Origin: Suilimivivens aceti
GTDB taxonomy: Bacteria; Bacillota; Clostridia; Lachnospirales; Lachnospiraceae
Length of the DNA: 64,000 nucleotides
NCBI RefSeq assembly: GCF_025567405.1
Contig: NZ_JAOQKJ010000006.1
Span: forward strand, 62,001-126,000
Reading direction: 5' to 3'
Shown: piece after piece, positions 16,331 through 24,890 of the stretch
Numbering within the stretch: the first letter of the stretch is position 1
How the letters are laid out: the number at the start of each line of letters is the position of its first letter
Made by a program: the position numbers and the translations under genes
The notes under the pieces: generated by a model
Told to the model about the DNA's origin: nothing
Database searches by the model: none
The model's input: only the letters and a program-made list of their open reading frames with translations

Positions 16331-16984
16331 ATGGCAGACAAAATACGAAACGCTTATGAATCATCAAAAAATATATATGACGGTGTTCTTACTCAGGGGA
16401 ATTTTTTTAGCAGAATGTATATCAGGCTGTTTTGGAGTGGTACTGATGACAATGATATAGCGCGAAAGGTCTTATCGTATATTCCTGACGATTTTTCAGG
16501 AAATCTTCTGGATGTTCCGGTTGGAACGGCTGTATTTACGGAACACAAATGGAAGTCCCTGAAAAATGCAGATATTACCTGTCTTGACTATAGTATGGAT
16601 ATGCTTGAACAGGCTAAGAGAAGGTTTAATGGGCATGGACATATTAGGTGTGTTCAGGGTGATGTTGGAAATTTGCAAATGGACGATGAAGCATTTGATA
16701 TTGTACTGTCTATGAATGGATTTCATGCCTTTCCTGATAAGAAAAAGGCATTTCAGGAAATATGGCGCGTTTTGAAACCAGGCGGTGCTTTTATTGCCTG
16801 TTTCTATATCAAAGGCAAATCCAAAAGAACGGATTGGCTTGTAAAAAATATTCTTGCAAAGAAAGGCTGGTTTTCTCCGCCATTCCAGAATGAGGAAGAA
16901 CTGAGAGATATTCTGAGGAAAATGTATAAAAAGATCGACTTCCACATTGATGGGTCGATGGTATATTTTCACTGCGTAAAATGA
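16331..16984 (+). CDS. Class I SAM-dependent methyltransferase
   Basis: A 217-residue Methyltransf_11/25-type protein. Motif I reads L-L-D-V-P-V-G-T-A-V-F near residue 58, where most relatives have D-x-G-C-G-T-G, so the glycine-rich loop is altered (Pro-Val for Gly-Cys). Motif II is L-D-Y-S-M-D-M-L near 81, then V-Q-G-D-V-G (about 107), F-D-I-V-L-S-M-N-G-F-H-A-F (about 121) and V-L-K-P-G-G. The substrate is unknown. It has a good TTGGAGG ribosome site and stands alone between the terminator at 16140 and the repeat motif at 17036. Confidence 0.85.
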   Translation: MADKIRNAYESSKNIYDGVLTQGNFFSRMYIRLFWSGTDDNDIARKVLSYIPDDFSGNLLDVPVGTAVFTEHKWKSLKNADITCLDYSMDMLEQAKRRFNGHGHIRCVQGDVGNLQMDDEAFDIVLSMNGFHAFPDKKKAFQEIWRVLKPGGAFIACFYIKGKSKRTDWLVKNILAKKGWFSPPFQNEEELRDILRKMYKKIDFHIDGSMVYFHCVK

Positions 16985-17035
16985 TGAGTAAAAAAAGCAT
17001 ATTGTTATTTTCATATATACAAAAGAATGGGTACT

Positions 17036-17080
17036 ATAAGACTGCCACATGAAGTGTGTGAATCCATTTTTGCAGGAAAA
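17036..17080 (+). repeat. Dispersed leader-like motif, copy 2
   Basis: This is the partner of the motif at 13034-13080: ATAAGACTGCCACATGAAG, a short stem CACATG-AAG-TGTGTG, then a CATTTTT stretch and CAGGAAAA. A TACTAT at 17032-17037 takes the place of the TATAAT of copy 1. The gene downstream (17174) is unrelated to the one after copy 1, so the motif is not part of a gene duplication. Confidence 0.6.
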
Positions 17081-17173
17081 ATTTATAAGGAGAAGAAGAG
17101 AAAAACACCTGGCAAAGTCTGAGAAGAAACTTCCTTTCCGAGAAGAACAGAAGAACGAAGAAATGAGGATGGA

Positions 17174-17857
17174 ATGAAAAAGGAACAGAAAAGAAAAATT
17201 ACGCAGTTATTATGGTATGGAATCGCAGGAGCAGTGCTTACCATGATCGGGGATTTCCTGCTGCTTGGCGTGAATTCGACCGGAGCAGAAGGAGCCATTT
17301 CCCAGTATCTCATGGCAGCAGAAAAGATTTCCTATACGAGGATAGGACTGGCAGGGTTCTTTGGCTTTGTAGGAATACCGGTTACCGCTTTTGGCTATTA
17401 TGCGCTGTATCAGATGATGGAGGATCGGAAAAGTGCAGCCGCCAGATGGTATAAGGCTTCTGTTTATGGGTATGTGGCATTTGGCGGAGCTATCCATATC
17501 ATATGCTGTTATCTGGTAACAGGTATGAAAAAGGCACTGGAAACAGGAACAGAAAGTGGGGATATACTGTTCATGATCCTGAAGGAACAGGGCGGATATC
17601 TGATCCCCTGTTTTGTTGTCTTTTTTGCCTTTTATCTTATCAATGTTATCATGCTTATTTATATCATAGCAAAAAAGAAAACACCGCTCCCGGGCTGGAT
17701 GTGGATCCTGAATCCTCTTCTTTTCAAGATTCTGATCAATGGATTTGGAAAACTGGGAACCAGTGCATTCATTAACGGAACAGCCTGCTCCAACATGAGT
17801 CTTGGCGCGCTGATCATACTGGTGGCATGGATGATCGTGATAAGGAAAAGAAAATAG
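17174..17857 (+). CDS. Integral membrane protein of unknown function (DUF6796-like)
   Basis: A 227-residue protein with six to seven predicted membrane helices (about 12-32, 55-80, 95-118, 140-165, 175-190 and 205-223) and basic ends. The pattern (G-D-F-L-L-L near 28, G-Y-Y-A-L-Y-Q-M near 76, a conserved W-M-W-I-L-N-P-L segment, late N-x-S-L-G-A-L) resembles proteins I know as DUF6796; the assignment is tentative. There is no transport motif. It is preceded by the dispersed motif and followed by the broken BAAT-type gene. Confidence 0.65.
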   Translation: MKKEQKRKITQLLWYGIAGAVLTMIGDFLLLGVNSTGAEGAISQYLMAAEKISYTRIGLAGFFGFVGIPVTAFGYYALYQMMEDRKSAAARWYKASVYGYVAFGGAIHIICCYLVTGMKKALETGTESGDILFMILKEQGGYLIPCFVVFFAFYLINVIMLIYIIAKKKTPLPGWMWILNPLLFKILINGFGKLGTSAFINGTACSNMSLGALIILVAWMIVIRKRK

Positions 17858-17904
17858 AACCCGAAAAATTTTGTAGATCATTTTTGAAAAAAGCTGTGCA
17901 GAGA

Positions 17905-18389
17905 ATGAAAAAACTGACAAAATATACGCCGGAAAAAACCTTTACCATTGAAAAGAACGGATTTCATGGAACCTATTATAAGCCGGAAAAGGATAACTAT
18001 CCGGGAAAAGTGCTGATCGTATTTGGCGGATCGGTGGGAAGCTATATGCTGACTGAAATGTGTACGGGAAAATATTACGAGGCCGGAATCAATGTAATGG
18101 CGGTTGCTTACCGGGATGTACCGGGAGCGCCGGATAAGCTGCAGGCTGTGATGTACTGCTTCCGTCGGAGGATATCTGCAAAAAGGTAATGAAGCGGCTT
18201 CAGGAAAAGAACTTTGTCTATCCGTACAGACATCTGCATTACAGAACAGCCAGTCATTATCTCTGTCCGGCAAAGCCACTGACCGCAAAGCTTTTCCGGG
18301 TGGAGAGAAAGCAGCCGCAGGCGTGTGACGAAAGCAGGGAAAAGGACTTTGAGGATACGATGAAGTTTTTGAAGGAAGAGTGGAAATAA
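17905..18389 (+). pseudogene. Acyl-CoA thioesterase/BAAT-type alpha/beta hydrolase, internally deleted
   Basis: From ATG 17905 the frame encodes the N-terminal part of a BAAT-C-like hydrolase (F-T-I-E-K-N-G-F-H-G-T-Y-Y-K-P, V-L-I-V-F-G-G-S-V-G-S-Y, V-A-Y-R-D-V-P-G-A-P-D-K-L-Q). Near 18156 it breaks off. In another frame the sequence continues L-L-P-S-E-D-I-C-K-K-V-M-K-R-L, then Y-P-Y-R-H-L-H-Y, S-H-Y-L and a final T-M-K-F-L-K-E-E-W-K before TAA at 18387-18389, which is the family C-terminus. The core with the catalytic Ser (about 120-150 residues) is missing, so the gene is dead. Confidence 0.75.
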
Positions 18390-19097
18390 AGGGTTTAATA
18401 AAATTAAGCAATTGTTTACCTATACAGGAATTCAGATTCGAAATGAGTTCTGGAATTCATATGATGACATGAATGCAAAGATTTTAGAGAGAATCTAGCA
18501 GGGGAAATATAATGAAAAAATGATGATAGATTTATTGGTGTATTACGGTTTACAGTCTGAAAAAGAACTGATATAATGACAANNNNNNNNNNNNNNNNNN
18601 NNNNNNNNNNNNNNNNNNNNNNNNNNNNNNNNNNNNNNNNNNNNNNNNNNNNNNNNNNNNNNNNNNNNNNNNNNNNNNNNNNNNNNNNNNNNNNNNNNNN
18701 NNNNNNNNNNNNNNNNNNNNNNNNNNNNNNNNNNNNNNNNNNNNNNNNNNNNNNNNNNNNNNNNNNNNNNNNNNNNNNNNNNNNNNNNNNNNNNNNNNNN
18801 NNNNNNNNNNNNNNNNNNNNNNNNNNNNNNNNNNNNNNNNNNNNNNNNNNNNNNNNNNNNNNNNNNNNNNNNNNNNNNNNNNNNNNNNNNNNNNNNNNNN
18901 NAGACTATTTCAAAGTCTAAAAATTTGGCTGATAGTCATGAAAAAATGCTGAATAAAGCATCAAAGAAAAAGACAGAGCAATATGGTTTGAGTGGAAATT
19001 GACCTCCAATTGGTGTACGCAATTTATTGCTGAACATAGGATAACATGTTATAGTACAGTTACATTGAAACTGACAGGCACCGGGAGGAGACTGTAT
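18390..19097 (+). other. Gene-poor stretch with an assembly gap (N run 18583-18901)
   Basis: This has 193 known bases, then 319 N, then 196 known bases. To the left, short open stretches end at TAG 18496 and elsewhere, with no recognisable product. To the right of the gap one frame is open from the gap to TGA 19000-19002 (T-I-S-K-S-K-N-L-A-D-S-H-E-K, then a Lys-rich end), the C-terminal 32 residues of an unidentified protein whose start is hidden in the gap. The flanks are A+T-rich like other foreign parts of this region. Confidence 0.7.
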
Positions 19098-20378
19098 ATG
19101 AAAAAGAACAGGAAATTTGTTTACATCGGACAGATCGCAGGATCGATGATATTGGGATCGCTTGGAGCTGTTGTGCTGAGTGTGGCGGCAGGAGATGGAA
19201 TGCCGGAATTAAGTTATCTCTTTATGGGATGTCTGTTTTATGGACCTTTTCTATGCTATCCATTTTTCCTGACAGCCTATGAAGTCTATCTGCTGGTAAG
19301 CAGGATGTGCAGGCGTACCAGGCAGGAAGCTGAAGAAATGTCAGGAGAAGCAGCAGTAACCAGACAGCCGGATCCGCTTTTCTATGATTTCTATGTTATG
19401 CTGCTGGCCTTTTTTTATGAGCTGCTTTATCTTTTTTGGGGAAAAAGCATCTCATTCCGTGCAGACTGGCAGGAGCAGCTGATCAATGCAGAGATGCACA
19501 CACCGATCTATACGGGATCAGCACTGACGATACTCGTGATCGCCTGCGTGGCGCTGACCGGGTTTCTGATCTTAAAGGTCAGTGACGCTTCAAAGACACC
19601 ACCGCTTGTTACTGTGCTTGCCATGGCAGCAGTTTATCTTGGAGGTGCTCTGCTTGTGATATTTACCTGGCATGTATATGCGGACTGGATGGATCTGTAT
19701 CTGGTACTGGTTCCCCTGAATTATTTCCTGATCACAGCACGGCTGATCCTTGTGAAAATGGATGAGTACAGGGAGGATCCAGAGAGAAGCAGTAAGATTG
19801 ACAGCGTTCCTTTCCTTGGGGCTGTCAACCATCTTTTAAAAGAAGCAAAGCGCTGGCCGGCAGCGGCGCTTCTGCTGATGTGGCCCCTTCTTGGCATTCT
19901 GATTTTGATTTTGCTGCTGTTTGGCCAGGCACCGGATGCCGTGATCAAGGCCTTTACAGAAACCAGCGATTTCAGGCTTTCCACACAGATCGCTCCGCCG
20001 AATGTTATGGTGGATGAGCATTATCTCTGCACGGTGGCAGCAGGTGGAGATAAAAGGATCGTGCATCCCATCAGACGGGGAATCCGCCATGGCCATGAGG
20101 TGATAGTGAACAGGCAGCTCTGTATTGCCAATGCTTTTGAACAGATTCTGGAGGAGAAGACACCAGAGCTTCACCGGAGAGTACGGCATTTTTATGATAC
20201 CTACGGATTTCCGATAGCCAGGATGATCCGGAAAAGGTGGATCGCAGATCTTGTGTATCTGCTGATGAAGCCGCTTGAATGGTTCTTTGTTATCGTATTG
20301 TATCTGACAGAAGTCCATCCGGAGGATCGGATCGCACTGCAGTATACAGGAAAGGGCTTACAGGACTTTGCAGGATGA
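19098..20378 (+). CDS. Membrane protein, DUF6688-like
   Basis: A 426-residue protein with about seven predicted membrane helices (two at the start near 10-60, several between 100 and 225, one near 265-290) and a soluble C-terminal domain. That domain contains H-Y-L-C-T-V-A-A-G-G, I-R-H-G-H-E-V-I-V-N-R-Q-L-C-I-A-N-A-F-E and Y-L-L-M-K-P-L-E-W, which I associate with DUF6688; no activity is known. The ATG at 19098 follows GGGAGGAG, better than an in-frame ATG upstream at 18999. Its stop overlaps the next start by 4 bases (ATGA), so the two genes are translationally coupled. Confidence 0.72.
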   Translation: MKKNRKFVYIGQIAGSMILGSLGAVVLSVAAGDGMPELSYLFMGCLFYGPFLCYPFFLTAYEVYLLVSRMCRRTRQEAEEMSGEAAVTRQPDPLFYDFYVMLLAFFYELLYLFWGKSISFRADWQEQLINAEMHTPIYTGSALTILVIACVALTGFLILKVSDASKTPPLVTVLAMAAVYLGGALLVIFTWHVYADWMDLYLVLVPLNYFLITARLILVKMDEYREDPERSSKIDSVPFLGAVNHLLKEAKRWPAAALLLMWPLLGILILILLLFGQAPDAVIKAFTETSDFRLSTQIAPPNVMVDEHYLCTVAAGGDKRIVHPIRRGIRHGHEVIVNRQLCIANAFEQILEEKTPELHRRVRHFYDTYGFPIARMIRKRWIADLVYLLMKPLEWFFVIVLYLTEVHPEDRIALQYTGKGLQDFAG

Positions 20379-21187
20379 AAAAGAACGGATGGATTGTTAT
20401 TATTGTTACACTGATCGCTTTACTGCTGCCGTCAGCCGGCATACAGATCGCATTACATGGGAAAACAGTGCCGCTTGATAAAGGACAGCAGAAAACGGTC
20501 ATGGATGATACACAGAGCGGCGCAGCAGGAAACGGGGTGCAGACTGATGTATCAAAGAACGGGGCGCAGACTGATGCATCAGAGAGCGGGGCGCAGACTG
20601 ATACGTTACCGGAGGAGCCGACACCGGCTCCTGTGACAGAAGAGCAGAAAGCCTATTATCTGTCTTTGGAAGCTGCCTGCAGTGACACGCTTTCTGATGG
20701 TACACAGATGCGTCTGCTTGCGACAGACAGAGCCTGCGGGAGCAGCTATTATACACTGATCGGGGTAAAGGACGGTGAATGTACCTTTGTCAATACCGAT
20801 CCCTTTAACGGTTCTGGTGGAGAAGCACTTTTTATTACCTTTCCTGATCAGGAAACAGAAGGGAGAGGGCAGACCGGCTATGCCGGACTTGCCTACAGCG
20901 GCGGGAGCCTTGGAAGCTTTTATATCACAGAGGACGGAGGCAGACATTTTCAGTCACTGGAGATCAGCGAGCCGCAGATTCCCCTTTCTGATGATACCAC
21001 CTACTGTCCCTTCATTATGCCGGAGGAGGTTTATGAAGAGAACGGAGCAATTTATCTTGTGATGGGACAGGGACCGGATGGAGATTACCATGATGAGACC
21101 GGTTATCCCAGCGGCCTGTACCGGGCAGAAGACGGTCGCACCTTCCGGTACGTGAAAAGTATATACAGGGAACGCGCAGAGGACTGA
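20375..21187 (+). CDS. Exported or anchored protein of unknown function
   Basis: A 270-residue protein with an N-terminal hydrophobic segment (about residues 5-23), probably an uncleaved signal anchor or signal peptide. A low-complexity linker follows, made of three near-copies of a 9-residue unit (G-A-Q-T-D-A-S-E-S type), then a Pro-rich turn and a beta-rich domain of about 190 residues with paired aromatic/Gly strands (Y-Y-T-L-I-G-V-K-D-G, G-L-A-Y-S-G-G-S-L-G, Y-I-T-E-D-G-G-R-H-F). The last motif is like sialidase/BNR-type beta-propeller repeats, but only one clear copy is seen. It starts inside the stop of the DUF6688-like gene. Confidence 0.7.
   Translation: MKKNGWIVIIVTLIALLLPSAGIQIALHGKTVPLDKGQQKTVMDDTQSGAAGNGVQTDVSKNGAQTDASESGAQTDTLPEEPTPAPVTEEQKAYYLSLEAACSDTLSDGTQMRLLATDRACGSSYYTLIGVKDGECTFVNTDPFNGSGGEALFITFPDQETEGRGQTGYAGLAYSGGSLGSFYITEDGGRHFQSLEISEPQIPLSDDTTYCPFIMPEEVYEENGAIYLVMGQGPDGDYHDETGYPSGLYRAEDGRTFRYVKSIYRERAED
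20531..20605 (+). repeat. 27-bp in-frame tandem repeat (2.8 copies)
   Basis: Units at 20531-20557, 20558-20584 and a partial one at 20585-20605 share RRCGGGGYGCAGACTGAT. They encode the 9-residue linker repeat of the exported protein. In-frame length changes by slippage are likely between strains. Confidence 0.9.
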
Positions 21188-21314
21188 AGGTGACTTTGGT
21201 CCTTCGCTTTTCCTGATAAGAAAATGTACAGATTCATAAATCTGCAGGAAAATACATATAGTATCCTGTATAATGACTGCAGGGTAAGGAACCCGGAAAA
21301 GGGGACGTACATGT

Positions 21315-22178
21315 ATGAATCAGAAAAAGAAAAATCATGGAACTAAGGGTCAGACCTCCTTTCTGCTGCTGCATTTTCTGCAGGGAGCATTGATCGGCCT
21401 TGGAGCTGTGCTGCCAGGGATCTCAGGAGGTGTCTTAAGTGTGGTATTTGGGGTTTACCAGCCTGTTATGGAACTGCTCTCCCATCCGAGATCAGCCATG
21501 AAAAGGTATTGCCGGATGCTGATTCCACTGATCCTTGGCGGAGGCTTTGGATTTGTGGTGGTAGCCAGGATACTTGGCTTTCTGCTCACCAGATATCCGG
21601 ATCCTTCTGTCTGTCTGTTTGTAGGGCTGATCGGCGGTATGCTGCCATCACTCTTTCGGGAGGCAGGGAAAAAGGGAAGAAAAAAGAGTGATCTGCTGAT
21701 GACAGTGGTCTGCTTTGGAATGATCCTGATACTGCTGACCTTATTGCAGATCATTCAGGTTACCATAGCACCGTCATTTGGCTGGTATCTGTTCTGCGGC
21801 TTCTGTATTGCATTAAGCGTGATCGCACCAGGTATGAGCTTTTCCACACTGCTGATGCCGCTGGGACTGTATACGCCGCTTGTGGATGGGATCGGGAGAC
21901 TGGACATGGCGGTTCTGATCCCGGCAGGGATCGGGGCACTTCTTACTGTGCTTTTGCTGGCAAGGGCAGTGACGGTGCTGATGGAGCATCATTATGCCAT
22001 GGTATTTCATGGAATCGTCGGAATCGTCATGGCAGCTACACTTGTGATCATTCCCTTCAGGAGCTTTACGGTGAGCACTTTTTCCTGCGTGAACAATCTG
22101 CTCTGCCTGGCAGTCGGTATTGTGGCAGCCCTGCTGTTGGATCAGTTTAATCAGAAGATCGAAGTGCCGGAGGACTAA
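21315..22178 (+). CDS. popT: DUF368 membrane protein (PopT-type undecaprenyl-phosphate translocase)
   Basis: A 287-residue protein with about eight to nine membrane helices. The opening G-A-L-I-G-L-G-A-V-L-P-G-I-S-G-G and the internal echo A-L-S-V-I-A-P-G-M-S-F-S-T-L are the paired P-G-x-S motifs of DUF368. DUF368 proteins were shown in other bacteria to recycle undecaprenyl phosphate, the lipid carrier of wall polymers, across the membrane (PopT). The role here is by family. It lies between the unknown membrane-protein pair and holA, with its own short leader. Confidence 0.85.
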   Translation: MNQKKKNHGTKGQTSFLLLHFLQGALIGLGAVLPGISGGVLSVVFGVYQPVMELLSHPRSAMKRYCRMLIPLILGGGFGFVVVARILGFLLTRYPDPSVCLFVGLIGGMLPSLFREAGKKGRKKSDLLMTVVCFGMILILLTLLQIIQVTIAPSFGWYLFCGFCIALSVIAPGMSFSTLLMPLGLYTPLVDGIGRLDMAVLIPAGIGALLTVLLLARAVTVLMEHHYAMVFHGIVGIVMAATLVIIPFRSFTVSTFSCVNNLLCLAVGIVAALLLDQFNQKIEVPED

Positions 22179-22273
22179 ATACGATCAGGGAGGCGAAAAA
22201 AGAATTGATTCCCGGTGAGGATGTGATAAACTGAGAAGGTAGAATTTTGTAAGGACTTTCGAAGGCAGGGCAC

Positions 22274-23248
22274 ATGCAGAGGATCAATGATGATATCAAG
22301 ACAGGACAACTGAAAAAGATTTACCTTCTCTGCGGTGAGGAGGCCTATCTCCGGAAGCAGTACAGGGACAGACTGAAGGAAGCCATCATCGGTGATGATA
22401 CCATGAACTATTATTACCATGAGGGAAAGGAACTTTCCACAGGGGAGATCATTGATCTTTCCGAGACGCTTCCCTTTTTTGCAGAGCGGAGGCTGATCCT
22501 CCTTGAAAACAGCGGTCTTTTTAAAAGCGGTGGTGAAGAACTGGCGGATTATCTGAAGGGTGATACCGGAAGCACCTATTTCGTTTTCGTGGAGGCAGAA
22601 GCGGATAAGAGAAGCAGACTTTACAAGACGGTAAAGGATACCGGCTATGTGGCAGAATTCAAGGTACAGGAGGAAGCAGTCTTAAAGAGATGGATCGTAT
22701 CCAGAGTCAGGAAGGAAGGCAAGGAAATTTCCGGACAGGCAGTTGATCACCTGATACGGATGACAGGTACTGATATGGAGACGATCAGCAGGGAGCTTGA
22801 GAAGCTGTTCTGCTACTGTCTTGACAGACCGGAGATCACCGGCAGTGATATGGATGCCATCTGTGTGAAGCAGCTGACAAGTCACATTTTTGATATGGTA
22901 GGAGCTATCGCAGAGAAGAAGCAGAAAAGGGCGCTTTCTCTTTATTATGAGCTGGTGGCACTGAAGGAGCCGCCCATGCGGATCCTGTTTCTGGTAGCAA
23001 GACAGTTTAACCTTCTTCTGCAGGTGAAGGAGCTGAAGAAAAAGGGGTATGCCAATAAGGCGGTCGGGGAAAAGGTAGGTCTGCCTGCCTTTATAGCCGG
23101 GAAATATATGGTGCAGGCAGACGGCTTTTCAGAGGAAGAGCTGAGAGCAGCCTTAAGAGCCTGTGTGGAAGCGGAAGAAGCAGTCAAGACAGGAAGAATG
23201 AATGATAGCATGAGCCTTGAGCTTTTGATTATCAGATACAGCAGTTAA
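22274..23248 (+). CDS. holA: DNA polymerase III delta subunit
   Basis: HolA is the clamp-loader subunit that opens the sliding clamp. At 324 residues the length is usual. The opening I-Y-L-L-C-G-E-E-A-Y-L-R-K and the later L-P-F-F-A-E-R-R-L-I-L-L-E-N are family signatures, and the C-terminal helical collar with P-P-M-R-I-L-F-L-V-A-R-Q-F is intact. In many Firmicutes holA follows comEC; here an 11-kb block separates them. yqeY follows after 20 bases. Confidence 0.93.
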   Translation: MQRINDDIKTGQLKKIYLLCGEEAYLRKQYRDRLKEAIIGDDTMNYYYHEGKELSTGEIIDLSETLPFFAERRLILLENSGLFKSGGEELADYLKGDTGSTYFVFVEAEADKRSRLYKTVKDTGYVAEFKVQEEAVLKRWIVSRVRKEGKEISGQAVDHLIRMTGTDMETISRELEKLFCYCLDRPEITGSDMDAICVKQLTSHIFDMVGAIAEKKQKRALSLYYELVALKEPPMRILFLVARQFNLLLQVKELKKKGYANKAVGEKVGLPAFIAGKYMVQADGFSEEELRAALRACVEAEEAVKTGRMNDSMSLELLIIRYSS

Positions 23249-23268
23249 GAGGAAAGGAAGTAACGGTC

Positions 23269-23724
23269 ATGAGTATGGCAGACAAGGTACGCAGCGAAAT
23301 GGTTGCGGCAATGAAAAACAAGGAAAAGGACAGAAAGGATGCACTTTCCATGCTGCTTTCTGCATTGAAGAACAAAGCTATCGACAAGAGAGAGGATCTG
23401 ACAGAGGCTGAGGAATTCGAGGTAGTCAAGAAGGAGATCAAGCAGACGAAGGAAACCATGGAGCTTGCACCGGCAGACAGGGAAGATATTAAGGAAGCCT
23501 GTGAGAAGAGACTGGCAGTTTATCAGGAATTTGCACCGGAAGAAATGAGTGAAGAGGCTGTCCTTGCGGAGGTAAAGGCGGTTCTTGCAGCACTTGCCAT
23601 TGATGCACCTTCCATGAAGGACAAGGGTAAGGTCATGAAGGAGCTGATGCCAAAAGTCAAGGGAAGAGCAGACGGCGGCATGGTTAATAAGATCGTGGGA
23701 GAAGTACTGAACGGTGAAAAGTAA
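23269..23724 (+). CDS. yqeY: YqeY/GatB-like domain protein
   Basis: A 151-residue all-helical protein of the YqeY family, related to the C-terminal tRNA-binding domain of GatB. It has the typical start (M-K-N-K-E-K-D-R-K-D-A-L-S-M-L-L-S-A-L-K), Y-Q-E-F-A-P-E-E-M near 87 and the C-terminal D-K-G-K-V-M-K-E-L-M-P-K-V-K-G-R-A-D-G segment. The biochemical role is unsettled. Two Met codons at 23269 and 23275 are both possible starts. The 3' end overlaps the next gene by 11 bases. Confidence 0.9.
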   Translation: MSMADKVRSEMVAAMKNKEKDRKDALSMLLSALKNKAIDKREDLTEAEEFEVVKKEIKQTKETMELAPADREDIKEACEKRLAVYQEFAPEEMSEEAVLAEVKAVLAALAIDAPSMKDKGKVMKELMPKVKGRADGGMVNKIVGEVLNGEK

Positions 23725-24754
23725 GCTGACTACTCTCTGCTACATTGAAAAAGAGAACTGTTATCTGATGCTCCACCGCGTGAAAAAGGAGCAGGATATC
23801 AATAAGAATAAATGGATTGGTGTAGGAGGTCACTTTGAAGAAGGAGAGAGTCCGGAGGACTGTCTCCTTCGTGAGGTTTTTGAGGAAACGGGACTGATCC
23901 TGACCTCATACCGGTTCCGTGGGATCGTGACCTTCTGCAGTGAGAATTATCCGACAGAATATATGTGTCTTTATACGGCAGATGGCTATACGGGAACCCT
24001 GACAGAGTGTACAGAAGGGGAGCTTGCCTTTGTTGCCAGAGAAGAGATCACGAAGCTGAAGCTCTGGGACGGGGACAGACTGTTCCTTGAGCTGTTAAAG
24101 GAAGAGAGACCTTTCTTTTCCTTAAAGCTCTGCTACCATGAGGATGGAACCTGGTACCGGGCGGTGCTGGACGGGCGGGAGCTTGAGCTTTTTGATATCT
24201 GTGATGAAAAGGGAGAGCCTACCGGGGAAGTGATGGAGCGGGGCATGGTACATCACTATGGAAAGATGCACAGGACAGCCCATATATGGATCGTGAACCG
24301 GATGCCGGATGGCTCTTATCAGGTGCTTCTGCAGAAAAGGAGTAAGAAGAAGGATTCGTATCCGGGATACTATGATATTTCATCAGCAGGCCATATCCAT
24401 GCAGGGGACAGCTATCTGCCATCGGCACGGAGGGAGCTTGCCGAAGAACTGGGTATCGAAGCAGGAGAAGAGGAGCTGCAGCTGATCGGATACCACAGGG
24501 CAGACTTAAGGACATCCTTTTATGGAAAGCCTTTTCTGGATCAGGAGATCAGTGCTGTTTATTTTTATGAAAAGCCGGTTCGGATCGCTGATCTTATCCT
24601 TCAGGAAAGTGAAGTGGAAGGTGCAGCCTTTTTTGAACTGGAGGAGGCACTTTCAAGAGTCAGAAACGGCACCCTGCCAAACTGCATCTACGAGGATGAG
24701 CTGCAGATGGTGAGGGATGCTCTTATTTCGATGGGAAAATACCAAGAAGACTGA
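23714..24754 (+). CDS. Protein with two Nudix hydrolase domains
   Basis: A 346-residue fusion. The N-terminal domain (about 1-135) has a full Nudix box G-G-H-F-E-E-G-E-S-P-E-D-C-L-L-R-E-V-F-E-E-T-G, like MutT/8-oxo-dGTP diphosphatases. The second domain (about 155-340) begins F-D-I-C-D-E-K-G-E-P-T-G and carries G-H-I-H-A-G-D then R-E-L-A-E-E-L-G-I, as in the IDI-like/YfcD Nudix branch, with Asp in place of the first box Glu. Each half is the size of a normal single enzyme, so this is a two-enzyme fusion. The GTG start lies inside yqeY. Substrates are unknown. Confidence 0.85.
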   Translation: MKSKLTTLCYIEKENCYLMLHRVKKEQDINKNKWIGVGGHFEEGESPEDCLLREVFEETGLILTSYRFRGIVTFCSENYPTEYMCLYTADGYTGTLTECTEGELAFVAREEITKLKLWDGDRLFLELLKEERPFFSLKLCYHEDGTWYRAVLDGRELELFDICDEKGEPTGEVMERGMVHHYGKMHRTAHIWIVNRMPDGSYQVLLQKRSKKKDSYPGYYDISSAGHIHAGDSYLPSARRELAEELGIEAGEEELQLIGYHRADLRTSFYGKPFLDQEISAVYFYEKPVRIADLILQESEVEGAAFFELEEALSRVRNGTLPNCIYEDELQMVRDALISMGKYQED

Positions 24755-24839
24755 CCGAGAGCTTTTCTTCCTGTAATATGTTCATAGTGATCCTCCTGTT
24801 TTTACCAGTATAGAGCAAGGAGAAGAAACTGGCAGGAAT

Positions 24840-24868
24840 TTGCCTTTTTTCGGGAAGAGGTGTAAAAT
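24840..24868 (+). promoter_or_regulatory. Possible promoter upstream of the glycosyltransferase
   Basis: TTGCCT (24840-24845), 17 bases, then TAAAAT (24863-24868), ending 22 bases before the ATG at 24891. Sequence-based guess. Confidence 0.45.
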
Positions 24869-24890
24869 CCTATATTTAAGGAGTGATATT

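Noticed and set aside
18576..18920. ORF made mostly of undetermined residues
   Set aside because: It spans the N run and has no real coding content.
21269..21274. TATAAT as a promoter for the DUF368 gene
   Set aside because: The -10 is good but no acceptable -35 lies at 16-18 bases, so it was not listed as a feature.
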